This document shows positions 47,330-59,829 of a stretch of 64,000 nt of DNA, one piece after another. Source of the DNA: Spirodela intermedia (taxonomy: Eukaryota > Streptophyta > Magnoliopsida > Alismatales > Araceae). The translations under genes and the position numbers were made by a program. The stretch is from positions 6,383,037 to 6,447,036 of the forward strand of contig LR746274.1 of NCBI GenBank assembly GCA_902729315.2, in the 5' to 3' direction. Each line of letters starts with the position of its first letter. Within the stretch, counting starts at the first letter, position 1. Under the pieces are notes generated by a model, which saw only the letters and a program-made list of their open reading frames with translations, ran no database searches and was not told the DNA's origin.

Positions 47330-49736
47330 GCTGTCCATTTACCTTAAGGTTATGATCATTTTTAAGATCTTTAAATTATTACAGCCCCATAATCATGTCT
47401 CTTCCACCACATAAGGCTCTGTCTTTTTTGATTTTAATTTTTCTAGGAATAATTTCAGCTTAGAATCATATAACCACACTTTTTGTCCAATATCAATTTT
47501 TTTCTACTAATGTATTTATCATGAAATGTTTAAGTTTTTTCTCTATATATTTATGATTTTCACGAGTTTCATTACTCAACTCCTCTAATTCTATGCCCAC
47601 AAGCTGATTTTTCATCCATACATAAATTTTTTATAGCCCATAATACTTTATGTTCTATTCCATAGGAAGATGACATGGCTTTTTAAAAATGAGATAAAAT
47701 GGGGACATACTTATAGGATTTTTATAAGTTGTTCTATAAGCTCATAATGCATCTTGTAATTTTGTGGGTTAATCTTTCTTATTTGATCTAATTATTTTTC
47801 TCAAAATTCTCTGAATGTCTCTAATTGCTACTTTAGCTTGCCCATTTGTTTGGGGATGATATAGAGTGGCTACTCTATGATGTACTCTATTTTTTTTTCA
47901 ACAATTCTCTAAAATGTTTATTTGTAAAATGTGTTCCTCTATCACTAATAATCACTCTAGGACATCCAAATCTTGAAAAAATATTTTCCTGCACAAATTT
48001 CATCATGATTTTATGATCATTAGTTCTAGTAAGAATAGCTTCCACCCACTTAGACACATAATCAAGGCAAAATATACTCATATTTTTCAGCTGATTAGAA
48101 GGGACCCATGAAATCTATACCTTATACATCAAAAATTTCAACTACTAACATGTTATTCATGGGCATTTTATTTTTTTTACTCATATTATCTATAGAATGA
48201 CATGAAATACATCTTCTATTAACTTCTATAGAATCTCTAATGATTGTAGACCAATAAAAAGCACACTAAAAAAAATTTGTAACTGTTTTTCGTCTAGAGA
48301 AATGTCCTCCACAGATGAACGGCACATGTTAAGAATGCTATGATATTCTTCTTCAAGAACACATCTCTTTAAAATTTGATCATTACCCAAATAATATAAA
48401 TCAGGATCATGCCAAAAATAATTTTTAATCTTAGAAAAGAAATTACTTTTTTTGTTCTTATCTCACTATTTTGAAATTTTTCTAGAAACTAGAAAATTAA
48501 CAATATGTGTATACCATGGCAATAGTTGATGTTGAGCTGTCATCAATTGTTCATCTGAAAATAAATCTTGTAAAGGTGCTGCATTTATTCTTGTATCACT
48601 CAATCTAGAAAGATGATCAGCAATAACATTCTCAAAACCTTTTTTATCTTTTATTTCTAAGTCAAATTTCTCTAATAATAACATCCATCTTAATAAACGT
48701 AGCTTTACGTCCTTCTTATTTAAAAAATATTTTAATACTGTATGATTAGTAAAAATAATAATTTTAGTTCCCAAAATATATGGTCTAAATCTTTCTAATG
48801 AAAATACTACAACTAGCAACTCTTTTTCAGTGGTGGTATAATTTAATTGAGCATTAGATAGAGTTTTGTTAGCATATGAAATAACTATGGGTTTTGACTC
48901 TTTTCTTTGTCTGAGAACAGCTCTCACTCTATAATTTAATGCATCACACATTGTTTCAAAGAGAAGAGACCAATCAAGAGCTTGTAAAATGGGTGCCTCA
49001 ATAAGTAATCTTTTTATTTAAAAAAAAACTCAAAACATTTTTCATCAAAATTAAAAGACACATCTTTAGATAATAACGTGGTGAGAGGTTTAGAAATTTT
49101 CAAAAACTCTTGAATAAATTTTTTATAATAACTTGCATGACTCAAGAAAGATCTAATCTATTTTACTGAATTCGGTGGTTTCATTTTAGATATAATATCA
49201 ATTTTTACTCTATTCACCTCTAAACTCCTTTCACTCATAATATTGCCCAACACAACTCCCTTTCTAATTATAAAATATGATTTCTCCCAACTCAAAACTA
49301 TTTTTTTCTCTATACATTTCTCAAGTACATACTATAAATGATTTATGCATTCATCAAATGATTCACCAAAAGTAAAAAAATCATCCATAAAAACTTAATA
49401 CATTTTTCAATCATATTAGAAAAAAATAGACAGCATATATCTTTGAAATATGACTAGAGCATTACATAGACCAAAAGGCATGCGTTTAAAAGCAAAAGTA
49501 CCAAATGGACAAGTGAAAGTTGTTTTTTCTTGATCTAAAGGGTTTATATAAATTTAATTATAATTAGAGTATCCATCTAGAAAAAAAAACTCCAACTAAT
49601 TTTCTAAAATTTGATCAGTAAATGGTAGGAGAAAATGATCTTTTCTAGTAACTAAGTTTAATTTTCTATAATCAATACAAACCCTCCAATAGTAGTTAAT
49701 CTTGTTTGTATTTCATCTCTTTTCATTTTTATAACC
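47330..49736 (-). pseudogene. Broken pol (RT, RNase H, integrase) of copy 2
   Basis: Minus-strand pieces: integrase core at 48,081-47,887 ([16 protein letters not shown]), RNase H with an open stretch at 48,951-48,466 ([17 protein letters not shown]), and RT with FMDD near 49,385. Stops and small indels interrupt it. This copy keeps the KPIVISYANKT segment that is deleted in the plus-strand element. Confidence 0.85.
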
Positions 49737-49741
49737 GTGAT

Positions 49742-51382
49742 TGATGTGACTTAGTCGTTGTATATTAAATCACGCAAATATAAAATTTATAAAACTAAAA
49801 AATACGAATTTTTGGATATTTAGAAGTATTTCTGAACAAATATATCAATTATAATTCAATAAAACTTCAAAAAATAGCGATAATTCTCCAGGTCAATCAC
49901 AAGGATGTAATATAATATCTAGTAATTATTCAGAATTTTCCTCAGAGAATATTATTTTATATGAATTTTATACTAATAAATGAAAAGGAAATATATTTAA
50001 AATTGACGAAAAAAGGAAATAAGGGTGCGGGCATTAGGATGACGTCAGCGCCCCGCGAACGCGAATCAAGCGGAAACAGAGTTCCGCCCGGCGATTCTTA
50101 CGTAAGCGATTAAAGATGATTTAATTGATCAAATTAAGATTTGTAAAAGACGGAAGAATCGTAATGAAATGAAGTATATGTTGGTAAATTTAAAATCAAC
50201 AAATTATCACTAAATGAAACGGAAATTAAGTTGAAAGCAGGAAAACAGAGTTCCGGCGTCGCGACGGCGATGCGTCGGCGATGCACCGGAATCCTGAGCA
50301 TTCAGGAGGATCATCATGCAGTGTCCACGGCCTCGAAGGCTCTCCTTGGACAAAGACGACGTGGGCAATCTCTAGATCTCCTTGCGAAGTCTAGAGATTA
50401 ATGAAATGGGTCGTCGACTCGTCTCCGGCGGCTGTCACCCGACGAAGCGGAAAAACGGCGACTTTGCGGCTCTCCGGCAGTTATCACCCGACGGAGAGGA
50501 GCTGGATAGAGGTGGGGTGCATGTCAAGGAGCTTCATCCTCAAGTCCGCGCAGCAAGAGGAGGCTCTTCATCGCATCTGGTACGCTCTTAGGAGGTGGCG
50601 ACTCGTCTTTCGGTGGATCGTCCTCTTCCCGACGACAGCTTGTTCGTCGATCAATCAGAGATGATTTACTCGATGGATTTGCGATCCTTTTATCGCGAAT
50701 CGTTCAACAATTTTAGTAGCAATGCTCCGAGAATCGCGTTGACGAGATTTTCGCTGATGATCCAGCGATTCTCGTTGCTTAATCCTTTACTGGCGATCTG
50801 CAGGAAAGTCACGATAATCAGATAAAAATATATGACTTTTGACTCTGGGAGGATTCGAACCCGCGCTGGTTGTCCGCGCCTTCTGAGGAAGGTGTGACGC
50901 GGGTTTAGTCCCACATCGGTTGTGCGCCGATTTTTCGGGCGAATATATAGTAATGTTACATTTCTAATCAAAGTTCCTTCTCTCACGTGTACGACCACTC
51001 CTTGCCCCACAGCCAGCTGGCCACCGGTGACGTGGAAGGGGAGTGGCGCACACATGCCCCTATCGGTCCAAGCCGTTTGAGCCCCTGCTCGCGGCTACTC
51101 CCTGACTAAGCTTCCAACCCGCTTGCGGGCCCGGCTGGCCGGCGGGTCCCCCTCATTTTGTCTTATTTTTATTTTTTATTTCTTTTTCTTCATTTATCTC
51201 AAAAGCAATACTGTAAAAATCATATAAATTCATGTAAAATCACATAATTACCTAAAAATTCACATTAATCAATTGAAAACCACTTTTCACACTTTAACAC
51301 AAATATAAGTCTATTTATCATGAGTTAAGGCTAAAACTATATTATTTACTAATTATTAACTCATGATAATGAAGACTTGTCA
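49742..51382 (-). mobile_element. Solo LTR nested in RT of copy 2
   Basis: Complete LTR, 1,641 bases, minus orientation: it begins TGACAAGTCTTC at 51,382 and ends CTAAGTCACATCA at 49,742. Both sides carry GTGAT (49,737-49,741 and 51,383-51,387), a 5-bp target duplication. The insertion point lies in RT where the plus-strand element encodes KKSGITV. It contains the longest LTR version here, including the GC-rich U3 section near 51,120-51,150. Confidence 0.93.
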
Positions 51383-51387
51383 GTGAT

Positions 51388-52330
51388 CCCTAATTTTTTT
51401 GACACCACTTGTGTAAGATTGACTCATTTGCTATCTAAAATAGGATAAATAATATCAGTAGCTAGTCATTTTAAAGTTTCTTTTTTTATAATTTCCATCA
51501 TGTTATGATTTAATCTTCGTTGTGGTTCCCTATTAGTTCTAGCCCCCTCCTCTAGATATATGCTATGTATGCATACACTCATATCAATGCCCCTAAGATC
51601 ATCCATTTTCTAGCCAATAGTCTTTTTATTTTTTTGAAGTATATCTAATAATTCTTCTTTCTGTTCATCACTCAAATCAGCTGCAATAATAATAGGAAAT
51701 GAATTATTTTCTCCAAAAACATATATTTTAAACTAGAGGGAAGAGATTTCAACTCTAAATTCAGATGATCTTCCTCTTTCTTTTCTCCCAGATTTATATT
51801 TTCTATTTCCTCTAATTCTTCCAGCACATAGTTATCAATAACATCTAGATCATGAAAATCATCTAAAAGATCTATGATATGACAATCATATACTTGGGAT
51901 TTTTTAAGATCATTTGATACCTCAAAATTTTAAATTTTTACTAATTGATCTCCATATGAAATTTTCGTAATACCTGTGGGATAATCAATATTCATCTTTG
52001 TTATATGCAAAAATGGTCTCCCTAGGATGATTGATGTATCATAAAACTGTCCATCAAAGTCTATTTCTGCACTACGAAATTAGTTAGAAATTTACACCCT
52101 TTAACTGTCACTATCATGTTTTCTAAACTAGTTTCAAGATGTTTTATGAATCTATCAGCAAATTTTAAGGTAACAATAGAAGGTTTAAGATCAATAATAT
52201 TAAATTTATCACAAATACTTACAAGTAATAAATTAATACTAGCATCTATGTCAAGTAATGCATTCTAAAAAATGAATCCACTAATATCACACGAAATTAA
52301 AGGGGCACCAGTATCTCTCAATTTGTATGG
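51388..52330 (-). pseudogene. RT start, linker and protease remnant of copy 2
   Basis: Continues pol beyond the solo LTR. The acidic linker (minus, near 51,830-51,880) and protease are recognisable. The active-site motif reads DID in place of DTG (about 52,240-52,253), so the protease is inactive. GRPF-like coding is seen near 52,015. Stops are scattered. Confidence 0.75.
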
Positions 52331-52339
52331 TAATTAATT

Positions 52340-54120
52340 TAATAATAAAGCACTAGTATACATAGATAATTTTTCTACTCTAAGTGCCTTTTTTAGTGTA
52401 TACATTTCTTTCAAAACTCTAACATATTCAAGAACATGTTCAATGGTAGTGAGTAAAGGAAGACTAATTTGTACATCTTATAAAATTTTCTTTATTTCTT
52501 CATTATGTTCCTTTTTCTTTCTTTGTCTAGACTCTAGAGTTTTAGGAAATAGAATGCTTATCTTCTCTTTTGAAATTTCCTTGGTAGAATTTATAAATCA
52601 TCTTCTACTCCTATTTGATTTTGTTTTGGGTTGACCACGTTTTCCTTTCCTTCTAACATTTGGGGATAAGGATCAGCTAAATCTTCCTACTTCTTAATAT
52701 ATTCACTATCTTAACATTTTCATTTCGTGTGTTTTTTCCTAGATTCATGTTACTAGACTCCCCTTGTTAAAATCCTATTGTTGGGTAATTCTCTAGATTT
52801 TCTATAGGTTGACTAAGTAGTTGTCCCTTTTCTCTCTTATTCCCAAGAGCCTCTATAATTTGTTTCTACTACAACATCATTTGATTCAAGTTTGCTGCAT
52901 CATTTTCATAGCATCAAGTTAGATTTGAGAAAGTTGATTTTTTTGAAATATGTTTTCTTATTTTGGACGAAATTCAAAGTATGAATTTGGCCTAAGTGCT
53001 TCTGAATTTTGAATATTATTTGAGTCTCTCTATGAAAAATTATGCCTCCAATTAGGATTATAAGAATTAGAAAAGTGCTTCCTATTTCTATTAAAATTGT
53101 GGGCTACTTGCACTTATTCTTGCATAAGGTGAAATGATTGACCTAAATTATAATATTGAAATTTAGAATAATTATTTTCACCATACATAAGACAGGTACT
53201 TTTTGAATTAAATTGAAGGTTAAGAGGCTTTCTAATATTGTCAATAAGTAAGTCAAGTTTTCTAATCTTTGATTAATTTAATTAACCTCATTTCTTAAAT
53301 TAGAATCATTTTGATGATGTAATTCATAAATTCCTCTCTTCTTATCCCTATCATATAACTCAAAAGAGACATGATCTCTAGAATTTTCACTTAATTCTCA
53401 TAAAAGCTGTAAATTTTATTAGGGGTTTTCTTTATAAAAGTTCCTCCACATATAGCGTCAACCATATTTCTATGTTGTTCTAAATCGATCATAAATTTTT
53501 TTATTGAGTTGTCACTTGGGTATAGCATAATGAGGACACTTTTAAGTAAATCTTTAAATTTTTCCCGTGTCTCATGTAAAATATCTCTTGACATTTGAAA
53601 AAAAACTCTATATATATTTCTCATATTTTGAGTTTTTCTTAAGAGGTAAATTTTTTGAAGAAAGACATGCTCTATGTCTTTCCAACTAGTTAATTTTCTA
53701 TTTAATGTGGATAGCCAATAACTAACTTTGTCCATAAGTGTATGAGAAAATAATTTCATCTTAATCATTTTTAGTGTAACTTTAGAGAAATTAACTAAAT
53801 CACAGATCATATGAAATTTTTCTAAATGCTGATGAAGTTCCTCTAAAGACAATCCATGAAAATTAAGAAGTATTTAGAAAAAATTTGGATTTTTTATTTT
53901 GAATTTAACAATGGGTGTTAATGGAACTCTAATATCGGACGCTCTTTGAAATGAATCAAGGATATAATGATTTTTCATGGCGATAGGATTGTTCTCAGTT
54001 TAATCCGTACTTCCTTTAGGATTCATGAAAATTGATTTTTCTTTTGAATTTTTAGTTTTGAATAAAATAGTGAAAAGATTTTCTAGCCTTAGATGTAAGG
54101 ATCTTCTATCATACATAAAA
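52340..54120 (-). pseudogene. Broken gag of copy 2
   Basis: Minus-strand gag remnants. The longest open stretch, 53,852-53,391 (153 codons), reads LEELHQHLEKFHMICDL, YWLSTLNRKLTSWKD and EQHRNMVDAICGGTF. It keeps the segment missing from the plus-strand gag. Upstream and downstream parts are closed by stops. Confidence 0.8.
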
Positions 54121-54328
54121 ATCAATAAATTTGAGTAAAAAGTTTACTAATTGTTACCCTCCTTCAGTATGCTCTAATCCTTGCATTACTGCTCTTTGTT
54201 CTTTTTTTCTTTTTTTTTATACAAGAAGAAAATAGAAACAAGTGTTAATTTTTTTTGTGTACTCTAAGAGAGAAATAGAAAAATACTGAATATTATGTAA
54301 TACAACCCTAGAAATGGTGTCAAAATTT

Positions 54329-55720
54329 TACGTGACTTAATCATTGTATAGTAAATCATGCAAATTTAAAATTTATAAAATTAGACAATATCATTTTTTG
54401 GATATTTAGAAGTATTTCTGAACAAATATATCAATTATAATTCAGTAAAAGTTCCACAAATAGTGAAAATTTTTCAGGTCGATCTCAAGGATGTAACATA
54501 ATATTGGGTAATTTTTCAAAAAAAATTCAAAGAATATGACTTTTTATAATTTTTTGATAAATAAATAAAAATAAAATATATTTAAAATTCACGAAAAAGG
54601 AAAATAAGGGCACGGAGGTTAAGATGATGTCAGCCCCTGACGAATGAGAATTTGACGAAAATAGAGTTCCACCTGGTGATTCTTATGTAAGTAATTACAG
54701 ATGATTTAATTGATCAAATTAAGATCTATAAAAGCTAAAAGAATCATAATTGAATGAAAAATAGTTTGATAAATTTAAATCACATAAATTATCACTAAAT
54801 GAAGTGAAAATTAAGTTAAAATTAAGTTCTGACATCATGGCAGTAATGTGTCGATGATGCACCGGAATCTTGAGCATTCGAGAAGATTATCGTGTAGTGT
54901 CTATGACCTTGAAGGCTTTCCTTAGACAAGGATGACGTGGGCAATCTCTAGATCTTCTTGTGAAGTCTAGAGATCTATGAAATAGGTTGTTGAATCGTCT
55001 TCAACGTCTATCACTCGACAGAACAAAAAAATAGCAACTTTGCGGTTCTCTAGTGGTTGTCATCCAACGAAAAGGAGCTAGATGGAGGTGGGGCACGTTT
55101 CAAGGAGCATCATCCTCAAATCCGTGCAGCAAGAGGAGGCTCTTCATCATATCTGGTATGCTCTCGGAGGTAACAACTCGTCTCCTAGTGGATCGTCCTC
55201 TTCTTAACAATAACTTGTTCGTCGATTAATTAGAGATGCTTTACTTGATAGATTTGTGATCATTTTATTGTGAATCATTTAATAATTTTAGTAATAATAC
55301 TCTGCAAATCATATCGACTAGATTTTCACCGATGATCAAGTGATTCTAGCAACTTAATCCTTCACTGATGATCTGCAGAAAAGTCGTGATTTAATCAGAT
55401 AAAAATATGAGTTTTGGCTCTAGTAGAATTCGAACTCGCACTGGTCACCTATCTACATGGGAGATATTGAAATAAGTATTCTAATACCCTTATAAAGTGA
55501 CGTTATCATGATATATCTCTATTATAACTAACGAGAATTTTAGGTATTAAAATAAACGAAATCATTCTAGGAAAGGTGTGACGTGGGTTTTGGACGCCAA
55601 AGTTTTAGATGCCGAAGTTTTGGACGCCGAAGGTATTAAAATAAACGAAATCATTTTAGTCCCACATAAGTTGTATGCCGAAGTTTTGGACGAATATATA
55701 ATAATATCAGATTTACAAGC
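54329..55720 (-). repeat. 5' LTR of copy 2, inner part
   Basis: Family LTR in minus orientation, bordered inside by a degraded primer site (minus-strand AATTTTGACACCATTTC). The other part lies at 57,196-57,619 across an inserted foreign LTR. A local duplication at 55,530-55,670 repeats AGGTATTAAAATAAACG and several TTTTGGACGCC units. Confidence 0.8.
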
Positions 55721-57195
55721 TGATAACATGATATTTGTGTTGATTATTCTTTATATTTTATGTGGTTTTTGTTCATTTAAATCTAGAAAATATCATGTTA
55801 TTAATAGAATGATTTAAATATTTCTAGATTTACATTAATTTCATTATTTACACATTATGCATGAATTTTGCATGATTTTGACTAAGCCTGCTTGACTTCT
55901 ATGAAGTCAAACAGTTTTATTACTAATAAACATTTTCAAGTTTTCATGCGTGCAGAATTTAACAGAAATCAACAATAAATTAAGAACACTTTACTAGATG
56001 AAAGTTAGCTTAATGGGCTAGCAGTACTTTGGAGGAATTTTGGATTTGGAGCTTCAAAGAGAAATTAAAGGAGGTTCTGGGGCCATGTCCAGGCCCATTT
56101 AGACCTGCCTAAATCCACGGAGGAAGCGATGTAGAAATTCATGGAGAGAAATTAGGAAATTATGAAGGGGCATTTTAGTCATGCTTGCCCTTGTATAAAT
56201 ACTCTCTTCCTCTCTCTTTCCCGCCCTATTCTGGACGTGCTCTAGCAGTGGCTAGCCAGCAGGACAGGGCATTCTCCAGGACCCGGGGTATCCACCTTGA
56301 TAGATGTAAGTCGTTTTGAAGCGTTCACTCTTGTTCTTCCCCTTCTTGCAGTGAAAAATGCCTGCTCCTGGCGGAATATAAGGATCCAAGAGGAGGAAGA
56401 AGTCTTGAGGGCTTAAAGGAAAAACATCAGCACCAATCTTCTCGTTATACCTCTGAACCCTCCTTTTTTTTCTGCTGTTTCCCATCGCTCTGTCTTCCGT
56501 TCTGCCCCCTCCAGCTGCTCCACGTTTCTCTCTGTTTTTGCCCATCGTTCCTTCTCCCTCCGCCTTCTCCCGCAGCCTCCTTCTGTTTCCGCTGTCTTCC
56601 CGTCGCTCCGTCTGCTGCCGCCTATCGCCAGCCACCGTGCGCTCGCTGCCGGCCGCTGCATACCCGTAGCTCCTCGTCTCTCTCGTCCGCTGACCACCGC
56701 TGCCACCTATCGCCAGCAGCCGTGCATCCGCTAAGCACCGCTGTGTGCCCATCGCCAGCCGCCGCACGTCCGCCGACCATTGCTGCTGCCTATCGCCAGC
56801 CGCCGTGCGCTCGCTACCGGTCGCTGCGTGCCCGTCGCTCTCTCTCTCTCTCTCTGCCGTTCCGGACGTAACCGAAAGTACTAAATTAAAATTAGAAACA
56901 AATACTACAAAATAAAATTCTAATCATTAGCTGTATTTTCTGCACAGGTTAATTCCAAGAAATCCTATTAAGTTCTCTAAATTCCTGAAATACTTCCAAA
57001 GAGTAATTCCTAACTTCTAAATCTATTTCTACCATTTCTAAGACTAAAAGATCTGAAATTGAACTCTTGCCTTCTTGTGGATCGACCTCTTATTTGCCCT
57101 ATGTTGGATATAGAGTATAACTAAGTGGAAAATTTATTGTTGGTTAAGTCTGAATTAAAACATTAATATAAAAACCCTTAAATTTAGACTTATCA
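55721..57195 (+). mobile_element. LTR of a different family inserted in a copy 2 LTR
   Basis: Begins TGATAACATG and ends GACTTATCA; the host LTR resumes on both sides, so the insertion is certain. The flanks (CAAGC left, CAAAT right) share only CAA, so the target duplication has decayed. It has a TATAAATAC box near 56,195, a CT-rich start, then a GC-rich leader with GCCGCC and TCGCCAGC repeats (about 56,480-56,850) and a CT microsatellite at about 56,839-56,857. No coding sequence was recognised; frames on the minus strand are Arg-rich by-products. Orientation is from the TATA box. Confidence 0.7.
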
Positions 57196-57619
57196 CAAAT
57201 AATGAGTCTCTTTTTTGTGTGTATGACTAATCTTTGCCCCACAGTCGAGCCACCGGTGACATAGAAGGGAAGTGACTATGTCAAGGGAAGTGATGCACAC
57301 ATATCTTCATTGGTCCATAGTCGCTCAAGCCCTTGCTCGTGGCTCCCCCTGACTACGCTTTCGACCCGTTTGTGAGCCCGACTAGCCAGTAGGTCCTCTT
57401 TATATATATATATATATATATATATTTTATTTATCTCAAAAGTAAGAGTACAAAAATTATATAAATTTATATAAAATCACATAATTAGTTAAAATTTTAC
57501 ATTAATCAACTGAAAATTATTTTCTATAATTTAACATAAATATAAGTTTATTTATCATGAGTTAATGCTAAAATTATATTATTTATTAATTATTAACTCA
57601 TGATAATGAAGACTTATTA
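57196..57619 (-). repeat. 5' LTR of copy 2, outer part
   Basis: U3 section of the family LTR, ending near the degraded terminus GACTTATTA (TCA changed to TTA). A (TA)n microsatellite at about 57,402-57,424 has expanded inside it. Confidence 0.75.
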
Positions 57620-57867
57620 GATGTTAAAAAAGTTTCTCAATTCTTCTTTCTCCATTATTCGTGCTTTAGTTTTATTTCTTTAACTTTTACCTATCTTTAG
57701 ACTTAAATGATATTAAGAATATAAATCTCAATTATATATGAAGATTGACCCCTTACTTGCCTTCTCTTTATAATAGAATAGATAAGTAAAGGAAAAATAA
57801 TTATAAATATTTTGTATAAACTCAAAACAAAACAACGACTACGCAACTTTGAGATTGAGTTTATCAT

Positions 57868-58370
57868 TCTCATCACATCTAGTACTCCTTCAAGAGATGG
57901 TGACTCATCTCCCAGTGAATCATCCTCTTTTTGTCGACATATTATTCATCAATCAATTAGAGATAATTTATTCGATGAATTCACGATCTTTTTATCTAGA
58001 ATCATTCTGTAATTTTAGTAATGATACTTTACAAATCACATTGGCGAGATTTTCACCAATGATTTGAGCAATTGTTCATCGTCAATTGTTCATCGGTAAT
58101 TTATAAAAAAATTATAATGTAATCAAATAAAAATATAAATTTTGGCTTTATTAGGATTCAAACCTTTGTCAATCACTTGTCTGCATGGAAGGGTGAAATA
58201 AATATGTGAATACCCTTATAAAGTGAAGTCATAAAAGTATTTCATTCTCATAAATAAAGGATATTTTAAGTATTAAATTATTATTTTTTTTAGGAAGTTG
58301 TGACTATCGATTTAGTCTCACATCAATTATATACAAAGTTTTGAGATAGATATATAATAATATGAGAGTT
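57868..58370 (-). repeat. Old LTR fragment of the same family
   Basis: Matches the middle of the family LTR in minus orientation: the GGTGACTCATCTCCCAGTG region, the antisense-ORF region and a decayed B-box-like site near 58,152. Strongly diverged and with no termini. Probably an older insertion than the copies to its left. Confidence 0.6.
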
Positions 58371-59144
58371 GGTGCAAAATTTAATTAATTTGAAGCAAGA
58401 AAAATAATAGTTTTAAAGAAATTAATTATGAAATTCATGTATAAATACTGAAGGCTTTAAAAGTCTTAAAGACACAAATGAATGACCACAAATTGTTGTT
58501 GTCGGTGATTGGAAAATTATTCTAATGTTGATAAATAAGCTATGAGCATGGTAAATAGATGTAAGTTTCTAACCAAATTTATATGACAACCAATAATGGA
58601 ATGTTAAACAGCATGGCTCTAAAGTGACCTCAATTTAGGTGATTTTTTGCCTACTGACTTCCAAGCCCAATAACAAGAGAATTACTTTGAAATTCTTATA
58701 TAAATCTTGTTCTTGCATTTTTAATCATTCAATTCTTGCCCCACATTTGATAAGTTTCATAGCTAAATATTTGTATATGCCAATGACTTTAATGTGTAGA
58801 AGATTATTTGTTGTGGTCCAATTAAGATTAAGATTGGTCTAAAGAATTTCTTGGTGAGAATGTTGTCTATTTGTTGAATTGGGCTATGGGCTTTGATGCA
58901 CTTACTAGAATGTCTCCCTTTTATCCTCACTCTAAGATGAACAAGTAAAGTTTAATTGCATATCAAAGAAATAATTTAAGGTGAAAAATAAGGTTTCCAA
59001 CTTTTGGTGACTACAACGGTGGTTATTTTGGAGATGGTCTTGGCCTTGTTCTTTTGTACAACAAAGCTCAAGAAACTATTGAACATAAAAGGGCTCACAA
59101 AACACAGACGAAACTAAGCTAGAAACTAATTCCTGAACCTATTT
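58371..59144. other. AT-rich intergenic DNA
   Basis: No gene recognised; stops in all frames and no repeat ends. It separates the retrotransposon nest from the DUF1645 gene region. Confidence 0.45.
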
Positions 59145-59319
59145 TTGGTTTTAATGGAAAAAAAATTTAGGTCAAATGCCGATTATTGCATCTTCTATCC
59201 ACCGTGGCGGCGGCGTAGGTCGGGCGGCGCCGCCCGCCCCATCTTCTTTGACAGCGACGGCGCCGCTAAGGATAAAGTTTGGATAGAGGAGGCATCCTTA
59301 TGTCTAGCGGAGAGCTGGC

Positions 59320-59754
59320 TGACGTGGAAGCTTGAATGCCGTCCAACAGTGGGGGCTAACGTCGTCGGAGAGGCTTCGGACCTCGCCGTGCGGGAAAATT
59401 CGAAATGTGGGGGCGCGCGCAGCTCGACGTCATTGGAGATCGAGGCACGTGTAAAGGTGAATTTACAGAAAAAACCCACAACTGTTGAACATTTGATCTC
59501 ACAGCGGAATCTTAATCCACCATCTTCGAATGATGATGTAGGACGGAAATGCTTAGAAATTACCTTCACACTCAACGATTCCAATATTTAAATGCGCTGG
59601 TTTGCCCGCTGATTGATATTGTCGTATTGGACACGCACGGCTACCGTGGAAGTTGAAACGCAGAGGCTCGATGCAGTCCGGACCGAGTACAGGGGACCTG
59701 AGAGAGGAGCAGTTTTGTCGTCGTCTGGCGGAAAAACCAGAGACTCTCTATAAA
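59320..59754 (+). promoter_or_regulatory. DUF1645 promoter: ACGT elements and TATA box
   Basis: TGACGTGG (59,320-59,327), GACGTCAT (59,426-59,433) and GGCACGTGTA (59,444-59,453, a G-box/ABRE form) are ACGT-core sites of the kind bound by plant bZIP factors. TATAAA is at 59,749-59,754, about 75 bases before the chosen start codon. The set suggests ABA or stress control, which is inference. A GC-rich open frame (59,145-59,591) overlaps this region and is not called a gene. Confidence 0.5.
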
Positions 59755-59829
59755 GCGCGCGCTGCTCACTCTTTCTACCCTCGTTCCGTCCCGGCGAGAT
59801 CTCACAGCCGATTGTTCGATGCTCGGAGA

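Larger units (their letters stand above)
46291..57619 (-). mobile_element. Athila-like Ty3/gypsy element, degenerate copy 2
   Basis: Minus strand: 5' LTR (57,619-57,196 and 55,720-54,329, split by a foreign LTR), leader, gag (about 54,120-52,340), protease (52,330-51,960), RT start (about 51,640-51,388), solo LTR insertion, rest of RT, RNase H, integrase (49,736-47,330) and spacer to 46,291. The 3' LTR is missing: similarity ends at 46,291 within the spacer. All genes are broken. Confidence 0.87.

Noticed and set aside
56252-56767. 171-codon Arg/Gly-rich minus-strand frame
   Set aside because: Lies in the GC-rich leader of an LTR and is made of repeated triplet motifs; antisense to the TATA box.
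59145-59591. 148-codon frame upstream of the DUF1645 gene
   Set aside because: Overlaps the promoter region with ACGT sites; no similarity recognised and the antisense strand is equally open.
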